From: Asterionellopsis glacialis
Lineage: Eukaryota > Bacillariophyta > Plagiogrammaphyceae > Rhaphoneidales > Asterionellopsidaceae
Direction: 5' to 3'
DNA: 25,023 bases
NCBI GenBank assembly: GCA_014885115.2
Contig: WKLE02003276.1
Span: 1-25,023, forward strand
Position 1 is the first letter of the stretch. Every line of letters starts with the position of its first letter. The notes beneath the pieces are model-generated. The model was not told where the DNA came from and did no database searches. It saw nothing but the letters and a program-made list of their open reading frames with translations. The position numbers were made by a program, and so were the translations under genes. Shown here piece by piece: positions 7,575 through 17,062 of the stretch.

Positions 7575-10500
7575 ATGGTAAACAAGGTGATAACGCCTTT
7601 GCAGCGTCCTTCACACTCCTATGTGATGAGTCCTGCTGTAGATGACGAAGAATTCATCAACAATGTCACGATTCGAGACAATGCGGATTTTGTTCAATTA
7701 GTTTTCCCTGAAGATGGGCCCTTGGGCATTGAAATATTCCGTCACAGCTCAAACGGTGTCCTAGTCGTCAAGTGCGTCAAACCTGATGGACAAGCGGAAG
7801 AAATCTGTTTGGAAACATTACTAAAGCCAGAGATCTTCAAAGGTGCTGTGATTCTGGCAATCAATAATGTCACCTACGATGCAGATGGAGGCGCTGTTGC
7901 GTTATGGGACGAATTGATCCACCCGAATCGTCCCAAGTCCATCCTCTTTGCCTTGAATCGTGCAGCATCGCCGCACAGTACCTCAAGCGTACGACGATCG
8001 ATTGGGATCAATAAAATATACGGGTACAATTTAGTGGAACTGGTCATGACGGATGAAACCTCAAATTTAGGGATCCGTTTCCATAATGAACCTACAGACG
8101 AATGCAAGGTGGCATTGTTTAACCGAAAGCAAGAAGCCTACCAACGAGCCCTAGATTGTTTGCTCGATCCAGTGATTTTCAATGATGCCTCCATCATTGC
8201 CGTGAATGGACGTAAATATACCACACGAGAGAATATGATTAATGCATTACAATCCAATGATCGTCCCATGCCCATTTTGTTTGAATTGGCACAAGCACCT
8301 GCAAGATGCAACGTATCCTCTCTCAAGAAAGTGGCGTCCAGTATTCAACCACCCATTGATATCGTACCCACTCCGGCAAGATCGCAAAGTATGCGATCAG
8401 TTCTAGAGGAAGAAGAAGAAATTATGACAGGAGAGCACAAGAACATCAGCAACAAAGACGAACAACAAGAGAATGATCAACCTCATATAGCCCCATTACG
8501 AGAATGGAATGCAAGCTCTAAAAAGAAGCTTAACAGTAGTCTTGATGAAAGTATGGTGCCAGTGCAACAAAACGAGAAAAAGAAGGAAGAAAATCAAGAG
8601 AGCAGAAATGATCAAGACCAAGAGAATGATCAACCACAAATAATTCCATCAAGATTATGGAATGGAAAATCGGAAACAAATCTTACTGAAAGTATGGTGT
8701 CAGTACAACAGGAAGAAGAGAACAACGAAGATGAACACCAAGTGAATAATCAACCTCATGAAACACCGTTACCAGAATGGAATACTCCTATGAAAGAAGA
8801 AATGAAGAACGAATCCATAAATAATTTGTCACCCATCTTGGGAGATACCCTTAGTCCATTGCAAAATGAAGATGAACTACTACAAATGCACCCACCACCA
8901 TATCAGGATCTTAGTAAATTTGATCGTATAATGGTAACTAGAGGTGCAACAACTACGTTCATTTACAAGCCTAAAGCTCAAAGTAGTCCTGAGAAGCCAA
9001 ACATAGAGTTTAATGCAAGTACTACAACTGCAGCTACTGAATTCACTACCATTACTATTGAGAATGAGAGCATGCTTCTTCCTCTTGATGATAATCAAGA
9101 AGAAGATAGTCGTAGTAAAAGAGAAGAGCATAATAGCCGTGACTCACCGTCATTATTATCACCATCCTCTGGTGATGGCGTTAGTTCTTCCATTGGTGAA
9201 ACAGAACGATGGGAAACATCATCCTTCGACAATAAGTGGGACGGCAATAACATTCTCCTTCATAATGATAAGGAGGAGGAAGAGAGTCTCGTGGAAAAAG
9301 AAAAACATGAAAGTGACAACAGCAGTCACACATGCCCCGCGTCACCCTCCTCCTCTGGTAATAGCGTCAGTTCTTCCATTGGTAAAGCAGAACGATGGGA
9401 AACATCATCCCCTGAACATTATGAGAAAGAGAATCACGAAGAAGATAGTCTTATGGAGAAAGAAGGACATGAAAGTGACAACAGCAGTGACACATGCCCT
9501 TCGTCATCTTCATCCTCTGGCAATGATGCTTGTCGCCCTATTGCTGAAACAGATCGATGGTTAACATCATCCTTTGATAATGATGAAGACATACGTCGAT
9601 CTTTCCATATGCATTCCAATTCAAAAAGGTTCAATACTATCAAGACTATGAACAATACTGGTGATACTGCATTGTTTGGTGATTTTAATGGTAATATTGA
9701 TTCTCTTGTTTCTTCTTCGGGATCACAACAAGAACAACCGCACAAGAGGAATAGGAGTGTTACACAGAAACATTACCATCATCAAATATTAGCACCAGAA
9801 GAAGAAGAATTTCGTTTATCATTCTTCCGTGAACAAGAACGTAAGGAACAACAAGCACAAGAAGAACAGGTGGTATTCGATGAGACCTATATGTCAACAT
9901 TCCAACCAGAACAACAAAGTCACAAAGATGAATTTGGTGAATATTATCTTGAGGACTCCTTAATGGAAGGACGTGCCACGTCTTCTGAGGATGATGAATT
10001 ACGACAAAATGCACTCCAAAAGAGACGGCTACGGTTGCAGCGTCAACGACGAGTAGGTGGTCGTGGTGGTGCTACAGTACCATTTTCCAATATCCATCTC
10101 AAAAAATCAGGTCATAGCAAATACAATACCATAAAGGATCCACCATCATGTCAACCACCACAACAAAGTCACCGAGATGAATTTGAAAAATTTGGTTTAT
10201 CATTCTTTCGAGAACAAAAACGTAAGCAACAACAAGAAGCACAAGGAGAACTGGCGGTAGGTCTATTGGATGAGACCTACATGGTGCCAACATCATCATC
10301 GGAACCTGAAGAAGAAAGTCACCAAGATAAACTTTTTGAATATTATTCTAAAGACTCCTTAATGGAAGGATATGCTAGAAAAACTGCTTCCGACGACGTT
10401 GGTGAATATTATCTTGAAGATCCCTTTGAGGAGGACGAATATGCTACTTCTTTCGAGGATGATGAATTACGACAAAATGCACTCCAAAAGAGAGGGCTGC

Positions 10501-10610
10501 GTTTACAGCTTCAACGACGAGCAGGTGTTGGCAGTGGTCGCGGTGGTACTGCAGTACCATTTACCAGTGTCAATCTCAGCTTTAGTCATAGTAAATACAT
10601 TTTAATTTAG
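7575..10610 (+). CDS. Double PDZ-like domain protein, paralogue A (soluble form)
   Basis: The product is 1011 residues, without introns, ending at TAG. Two PDZ-like domains lie at about 37-128 (GPLGIEI loop, GAVILAINNVTY, RPKSILFAL) and 152-239 (NLGIRF loop, ASIIAVNGRKY, RPMPILFELA). A disordered linker follows, rich in E, Q, S and N, with a PPPY motif at 440-443 (a WW-domain ligand type) and the conserved IYKPKAQSSPEKP. Three LxEWN-type repeats (about 300-410) and three ERWETSS-type repeats (starting near 533, 595 and 649) are expanded relative to paralogue B. The C-terminal module (LSFFREQ ... DETYM ... ELRQNALQKR ... HSKY) occurs twice, from about 741 and 873. No membrane segment is visible. 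The ATG aligns with Met70 of B. PDZ-pair scaffolds usually hold signalling or trafficking complexes; the partner is unknown. Confidence 0.85.
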   Translation: MVNKVITPLQRPSHSYVMSPAVDDEEFINNVTIRDNADFVQLVFPEDGPLGIEIFRHSSNGVLVVKCVKPDGQAEEICLETLLKPEIFKGAVILAINNVTYDADGGAVALWDELIHPNRPKSILFALNRAASPHSTSSVRRSIGINKIYGYNLVELVMTDETSNLGIRFHNEPTDECKVALFNRKQEAYQRALDCLLDPVIFNDASIIAVNGRKYTTRENMINALQSNDRPMPILFELAQAPARCNVSSLKKVASSIQPPIDIVPTPARSQSMRSVLEEEEEIMTGEHKNISNKDEQQENDQPHIAPLREWNASSKKKLNSSLDESMVPVQQNEKKKEENQESRNDQDQENDQPQIIPSRLWNGKSETNLTESMVSVQQEEENNEDEHQVNNQPHETPLPEWNTPMKEEMKNESINNLSPILGDTLSPLQNEDELLQMHPPPYQDLSKFDRIMVTRGATTTFIYKPKAQSSPEKPNIEFNASTTTAATEFTTITIENESMLLPLDDNQEEDSRSKREEHNSRDSPSLLSPSSGDGVSSSIGETERWETSSFDNKWDGNNILLHNDKEEEESLVEKEKHESDNSSHTCPASPSSSGNSVSSSIGKAERWETSSPEHYEKENHEEDSLMEKEGHESDNSSDTCPSSSSSSGNDACRPIAETDRWLTSSFDNDEDIRRSFHMHSNSKRFNTIKTMNNTGDTALFGDFNGNIDSLVSSSGSQQEQPHKRNRSVTQKHYHHQILAPEEEEFRLSFFREQERKEQQAQEEQVVFDETYMSTFQPEQQSHKDEFGEYYLEDSLMEGRATSSEDDELRQNALQKRRLRLQRQRRVGGRGGATVPFSNIHLKKSGHSKYNTIKDPPSCQPPQQSHRDEFEKFGLSFFREQKRKQQQEAQGELAVGLLDETYMVPTSSSEPEEESHQDKLFEYYSKDSLMEGYARKTASDDVGEYYLEDPFEEDEYATSFEDDELRQNALQKRGLRLQLQRRAGVGSGRGGTAVPFTSVNLSFSHSKYILI

Positions 10611-13600
10611 TTATATGTTAATAATTGGATATTAATTGGACGTGGATAAGGAAAGTGGTGCATTTGTGTGAGGGGTCTGGTGGTTTAGCAGAGATTTGGG
10701 TGGTCAAGGAGAGAAATGATCGGACTGAATGGTGTAGAGGGTTATGGGCCAGGGAGAGAAGGAGCGTTCTATTTTGATTTTGGTTCCTGGAGGAGAACGG
10801 GGTGGTAGAAGTATTCTATTTGCTTCCTCCTGGAGAGGAGGGGAGGTTGTGATGAGCAGGTGTGTCAAGTCATCTAAAAGATGCTTTGGACGCTGTTACC
10901 GGCACCGTTCTCACAGAGGCAATGGGGAGTGATGCAACTACCTCAGAGGCAGAGATTCGTTGCCAAAACACAAAACAGCAGCAGTTTTCAAGGCAGTGCT
11001 GATACAACTTGAGAAAAATATGTTTTGCCATTTTTTTTTCAGGAAGAGAGCAAGTCTCTGGGCAAGGTGGGTGGCTTACTGCCTGTCCCAAGAGCATATC
11101 TGTCAAAAAGGGTGAAATCCCTGCATTGAGATCAGTGATGTGTACATCAGGATGCAGCTGGTATTGCTTGTCCACAATTTGCAATAAGGATTATTTTGTA
11201 GGTGATGACTGCCTCCCTGGATGGGTAGGAAGGAGTTGAGCTGTCAGCAGGGCAACCAGGATATATCTTGTCACAGACTGCTGATGGTGGTGATGTGCCT
11301 TTCTGACAAGGTAGGAGACTTCTTTTTAAAATCTCCTCATTCTTGTGGAAACATATGAGTAAGCCTCCCTTTTTACAGATATGTGGATCTGACGGTTAGT
11401 ACTAAAGAAGTGACTAGTTTTCTTTGTCAAAAGGTGCATCAGAACAAAGGAGGGACTAAGAGAATTGATTGTCACCACAAACTGCAAATCTAGTTTTTCC
11501 AATGAAAAAAGCACAATCATTATGCAATGCAACTCCTGTTGTGCAGCTGAATCTGGAGAACATGATTAGTGTAGGGTCAAATAATGGGAACTCTGACCAT
11601 TGTAGGATTAATTCAAAAGTGTCAATAATTAATGGGACCTCAATTTTGCATGAAGAACAAGAATTTCTACCTGAGACCTTTACTGATCACAAAAATCAGG
11701 GCCATGCATTACTTGAGATCTCAAATTACAAATCAGCAGAGCCATCAAATGGGGCCCAAAAACATGGGGATTGAAATAAAATAATTCTGACCGATACACT
11801 TCCATTATAATTACTAGTTATGGAATATAAAAGGTGTAAATTGGTCCCAGAAAAGCTTCTGCTCTCATCAACATGAGTTTGATTGTTATTGTTGTTATTT
11901 TTTAATATGTATATAACTTAACAGCTCAAAAACTCACTGTAAGAAATAGAAATATATTGTGAAGATAGGAATGATTGAAATGATTGATCAAAAGGGAGCA
12001 TTCTGCCTTTACTCTCAATATTTGCATATTTTGTTGTTGCTTTGTTCATACCAGCAATTCTTGATCACAAGAACAACAACAGACAATAATTAATCATCAC
12101 CACCATTGTTGTGGTGCTGCACAAGAGAAACACAGTAATTATTTTTTGTATTAATGAAATTCTTATTTTCTTTTAGAGACCTGTTGGAGGGAATAGGGCT
12201 CAATCCTAACATCAAGTAGATATTTCTTGTACTCTTAGTGTGTATAGTTTATACTAGTAGGGGAAGGTCTGCACTATGCTGACAACAATATTGAAAAGGA
12301 AGTAGAAAAGGGGGTAGATTTTGTTTGAGTGAATAAATTATGACCTATTTTACCTAGTTCTAAAAACACTTGCCAATTCACCGGTTCATCTTTGACACCT
12401 ATCCTGAGTATGGGATCCTACGGCCAATCTACTTAGAGTTCTGTTTTGGTAGAGTTTGGTTTTATCATGTGAGCCAAACTCCTCAAGGCAGCCAATGAAC
12501 ACCCACCGGATCACATGTTTGGTGTCATGACTGGAGTTGTACTGCCACAGAGTGACTGTGCATCATCGCATTCTGACGTGATGCTTCACATTTTGAGTTG
12601 TGCTGATGGGCGGAGCATCACTGCATGTGCTTCATCCCTGATGCGCGTCACAGCATGTGTCCCATCCGTGATGTCATTGTGTCATGGTACATCCGTACTA
12701 TGGTTGATTGATGTCATTGTGTGCGAGTTGTACCTATTGCACGACTTGCCTACTGCAAGGTCTGATTTTTAGTACACCTCTTAATACATAGGTGAGATAC
12801 AGCCATTAAGAACTAATTATGAAACTTACTAATTCAAAGGAGCACAGTAATGAAGCTGTGGGTTAAGTACCATTTTTTATTATCATGTTGCATTTTTTGT
12901 GTAAAATGTCACATGAAAAACAGGAAAAGTATTTATATTTTTTTCCTTTGTCAAAAAAAAATGAAAAAGAAGTACTTAATTCTGGGATATCAATCTCTTG
13001 ACTTTTTTCAGTTAGTAGTAGAATAATAACATTTTCTCAATTAAAGATGTATGGCATGTATATAAAAGTAGAATACTTGTCTTCCATAGTAGTGATTTAA
13101 ATTGAGAATCATGACATGAATACTATACTCTGACATAGTACAAATGGATGATGAGCAGCTGGGCACAAGAAATAATGCAACACAATACAATCTTGTTGAA
13201 ATTTAGGACAATGTGAGCACTAGTTTAGTAGGGAAAGTACTTTTAAACCAAGATTGAATTTTGTAATAAGTACTCAAGCAGACAAGGGAACTGTAAGACA
13301 CACAAAAAGATGAAGTGTGAATTTACAAAGGACTTCATTCATGAATTCATTGAGATTTGATTGTTGTGATAAGGATACTACACTACATAATATCTAAAAA
13401 GATTCTGGAATAAGAACAAGGATAACAGGATTTTCACCTAGGAAGATAGGAATGTTGACCTTGGCTCTAAAGACATGAAAGAACTGTGCAAATGGAAGAA
13501 TCTTGGTTAGTGCTGTTGAACATAATTTTACTTTCCTTAAAAGGAATTAAACAAAAAAAGAAGAATATTGAGTCCCTCTATATAATTTTGGAGTTAAGGG

Positions 13601-13717
13601 AAGAAAACATGAAATGACAAGAATAAGATTGTTCATGGCACTATAATTCAGTTTCAAAACAATACAAAAGAAACACTTTTTGAACAATAAAAAGATGCAT
13701 AATAACTTGTTCTTTTA
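10611..13717. other. Gene-poor, CpG-poor region, probably transposon-derived
   Basis: No convincing gene was found over about 3.1 kb. CpG is nearly absent from 10981 to 12365, then recurs in a short cluster (about 12374-12743), then vanishes again. Open frames here (for example 10870-11184 minus, 11469-11774 plus and 12515-12772 plus) have no motif I can support. The composition and setting suggest old, methylated mobile DNA. Confidence 0.5.
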
Positions 13718-14460
13718 GGTGGGGATTAAAAGGGAGAGGTGGTGTTTCCCTGAAAATGTAGACAATAATTCCATGGACTTGGTTATAGTACATTTAGGCT
13801 GTAGCAAAAAGAGAAGAAGAATGATAAGCAATTTTAGATAGTAAAAGTTGGTTTGCCAAAGTTTGGTGTTATATCTGCTTCTTGATAACTCACTCCTGAG
13901 ATGACCACTTTGTTTTTTTATTTACACTTTTGAAGAGATGTGGCTATTTCTCTCTAGTGGATGCTGTAAATAAAAAATTAATTCCAACAACTTCCCCTCA
14001 AAATATTATGTCTGTAGAAAAGAGTGGTAAATTATTTTGTCACAGCTTAATATTATATCCATTCATTTGACAAAATTCTGAAATGGCAACGCAGGGGGTC
14101 TGTTTTTTCCTGATTAGACTTTTTTCGGAAGAGGTGGTGTTATTTCTCTCTATATCTGCTGTAAATATAAAAAGAAAAAATCCCCTGGACTTGGTTATAG
14201 TACATTTAGGCTATAGAGAATAATTTTAGATAGTACAACTTAGAGTATTGAAAAAATACTTTATTGCCCTAAGAACTTCCAACTATGATGCCTGTAGAGA
14301 AGAATGGTAAGTTGCTGTTAGTGATAAAAGGTAGTTTGTCAATGCTTGAACTAATATCTACCCCTTAAAAACCCTCTTAGATGGCTATAGTATTGCCTTT
14401 CTTTGTCTTGTTTGACCTTTCTAGGAGGAGAGGTTGTTTCTTTACCCAAATTGTAAAAAC
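13718..14460 (+). repeat. Degenerate tandem repeat array, units about 190-290 bases
   Basis: Three to four diverged copies begin near 13733, 13933, 14127 and possibly 14418. Each starts with GGAGAGGTGGTGT or GAAGAGGTGGTGT-like sequence. Copies 1 and 3 share GGACTTGGTTATAGTACATT (13775 onward and 14187 onward) followed by TTTAGGCT and AATTTTAGATAGTA. Copies 2 and 3 share ATTTCTCTCTA, GCTGTAAATA and CTGTAGA(A/G)AAGA(G/A)TGGTAA. The array has no coding potential and just two CpG. Confidence 0.6.
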
Positions 14461-15710
14461 AGAGAAAAACAAATGTCCAAGAAGTTTAATTGGAATGGGC
14501 AGGTCAATGAAACAAATTGTAAGCACTTTTGCAGAAATTATGATATTAAGAATATTATTGTGTAGACTATCATCAGACAATTTTGGAATATATTATTCTG
14601 CCAGCAGGCAGTACTGAGGAAAATTGCTTTGTTGAGGCACCTGAAAAATTGCAAGCACCTTCATTTTAAATCTCAAGATTCAAGGGTGGGAGGTGGATGG
14701 AGTCAGGAGGGGGGCTGGATTTCTGTTTGCAGCAACAAGAAAAGAGTAATATCAAGAACAACCAAAAATACAAAGCACAAGGAAATAAAGACTGGATTGC
14801 TATGATTTTACTGATTGATGCAAAGAGGAGGAAGAAGTACAAGAATGTGACAAAAATGTTGCAACCCATTAGGATTACACTAAAGAAGAAGAGCAGAGCA
14901 AAACATGTGGTGTTTGATGATGACAATGATGTGATTGTTGAGTTCCCTGCATATGATGATAAGCACTAACCTTAGCAGGAAGAGTTACACCAGGATCCTC
15001 AGCATAAGAGGTCTCAACAATATGCAAAACAAAATGCAGAGTTTACAGATATTAGTAGATTAGCTACTGGTAGTTTATTAATGGATTTAAACAATTGATT
15101 TAAACTCAACAAAAAATAAAATCAAGTTGAGGCCAACTCCACCAAATACCAAGGCTGGAAATGATGTTTTCACTGTGATCTCCCATGTGCAACATGTTGA
15201 CAGAGTGTATATAGAAATGGCCACTAATGTTCATCAAAAACACTTCAAGAAACAGTATGCAAAATCGAATTATGCTGGGCACATCTTCAATGTATGCTGG
15301 CTTCTTTAAGTTTCAATTACAATGCTGATTGGTGGGCACAGGAAAAAGATAACCTCCCAGAAAAAAGAGAGAAAGATGTAGTGTATTACATAAAAAGCAA
15401 ACGATTACAAGGAAATGCAACCTAAACAATGCACAGGCGATATAGTAAAAACACAGAAAGAAAAACTCTGGAGGTACGGATCAGGTATGGTGGATATTAT
15501 ATATAATAGCATTATCATGTTAGGGCAGTAAGTCTCTATAGAAAGGGACACCCCCAAAGGAGAAAGGCATATAGAGATGATAACAAGTTAACCAAATAAT
15601 TCCTTATGATGACTGGGATCAGGAGTGAGTGAAAACAACAAGAAAAAGAAAACAAGAGTATTGCTTGGGGATAGAGTATCACATGCAATATGGAAGATTC
15701 CCACACTTAG
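14461..15710. other. Gene-poor, CpG-depleted region
   Basis: There is no CpG from 14461 to about 15265. Two plus-strand open frames (14697-14969, with a basic then acidic end VVFDDDNDVIVEF; and 15127-15309) could be transposon coding remnants, but I recognise no family. No RNA gene was seen. Confidence 0.45.
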
Positions 15711-16080
15711 TTCAGTCTAGTTTAGTAGGTTAGTTTAGAGAGTAGTTTAGGTTAGGTTGAGTTAGTTGGTGTTGTTGGTCTGTGTTTGAGTGTTTGTTGT
15801 GATGGGTTTTGATGCACAAAAGGAACAGATCTATCTCCCCCAGTCGTATTTTGAAAAAGGAACACATGATAGGTGGTCAGGGGTACAGATGTGCACAATA
15901 CATAAAATATAGGAAGAGAAGGCCAGACCCACACTTGCGCGACCCCAACGCATACAAGCATCTTTTTTTGATACCAGGTACACGACGTGATTAGGAAAGC
16001 GCGCTCTCATCTATAATTTTTTGGAGGGAAGCAGGGATGAGTAGTCCCGTTTTTTACCGTTAGTCCTTCGTGGATATAGT
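15711..16080 (+). promoter_or_regulatory. Upstream block of paralogue B, duplicated at 6541-7080
   Basis: It shares ordered landmarks with the block before paralogue A: a TTTAG/GTTAG-rich tract, TGGTGTTGTTGG, TTGTTGTGATG, GATGCACA, TTTGAAAAAG, then TTTTTTGGAGGGAAGCAGGG with AGTCCCG and CCGTTAG. It is about 170 bases shorter than the A block, lacking the CAGA microsatellite and neighbouring sequence. CpG reappears here after the depleted region, marking re-entry into genic DNA. Confidence 0.6.
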
Positions 16081-16964
16081 TCCTATTATCTGATTAACGC
16101 CTATATGAACACACCTATATTGCTTTCCTTAAATAAAATTTGATTTTCAAATAAGGTATTGAATAATCAATACCATTTGTTGCAGATAAGACATTTCTTT
16201 GAACTGTAATATTCAATAAGTAATTTTATGTTATTCGTTATAATGTATAAATCGAACAAGGTGTTTGAATTATGTAATAGGAAGTACGTACGAAGATACC
16301 ATGGACGCGTGCCTCGCCAAAATATTTTTACCAAATTGCTACTTCGTAAAAGACATATTTGAGTTTCACAAAACGATGAAAATGAGTATATTTAAAGATT
16401 CAACCGTAGCGGCATTCGTTCAGTCAACGTGTGTATCGAATATTGAATGGACAAATTACATGCATTTTAGGCAGTACTTATTTATTTATTATATTTTTTA
16501 TCATCAGAAGAATACCCTATTCTTTGTGAATTAAGTACAGTGACGGACTTCATTATGAGGTAACAAACGTGAGCTGCAGATTACCTGGTACACCAAGAAA
16601 ATTCCCAACTGTCTGTAGTATATCCAATACCTACGCCAAGAAGAGTTGTATTAAAGGAACAAGTCTCTAGGTCCTAGTTAGTTGTTGTTAGCTAGTAAGG
16701 AAACTAACAGATACTGGCCGGACGGTATTTCTTACATTTATGCAACGTAAGGTACTCGTAGAATTATCTACTCTAACGTAGCTGCCGCGCAGCTACACAA
16801 TAAATAAATGGTACTGTGTTAAACGCACGGGATAGCTTCTGATTGCAGCATCTCTGAAAGACGAACGATACGATAGGCACTATCCCGTTGCTCCAGTGTA
16901 GCTTCTCCATATCTCTGTTCCTTTTCGATCGACCTTTATACATATCTGCAGTCTATGGCAGGCC
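16081..16964. other. 5' flank of paralogue B
   Basis: This stretch of about 880 bases lies between the conserved upstream block and the start codon. An 89-codon open frame (16265-16534) has no recognisable motif and is not called. CpG is at ordinary levels. It probably contains the core promoter and 5' untranslated leader; no TATA element can be singled out. Confidence 0.4.
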
Positions 16965-17062
16965 ATGGCGACTGTGTCTACACCGTTAAGAGAATCTGTT
17001 GTTGGTGCATTTGCAAACGTTGCTGCTACTCTTCCATCACCGCAGCAACGTCGTACGCGTAA
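16955..17062 (+). other. Overlapping out-of-frame upstream ORF
   Basis: An ATG ten bases before the chosen start of paralogue B opens a 35-codon frame ending at TAA 17060-17062, overlapping the main coding sequence. If both ATGs are in the transcript, the first could reduce or modulate initiation at the second. The main ATG has the better context (GGCC before, G after). Confidence 0.4.

Noticed and set aside
9013..9564. 183-codon plus-strand frame inside paralogue A
   Set aside because: It is out of frame with the conserved protein and follows the repeat structure of the real coding sequence; composition is typical of a shadow frame.
10870..11184. Minus-strand frame with YQLHPDVHITDL and LPEKKMAKHI, loosely like histone H2B
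   Set aside because: The similarity is a few residues around HPD and AKH only. The spacing is wrong, the middle of the histone fold is missing, and the frame starts at TTG. Probably chance in transposon-derived DNA.
11469..11774. 101-codon plus-strand frame in the CpG-poor region
   Set aside because: There is no motif, no repeat partner and no homologue I recognise; such lengths occur by chance in this window.
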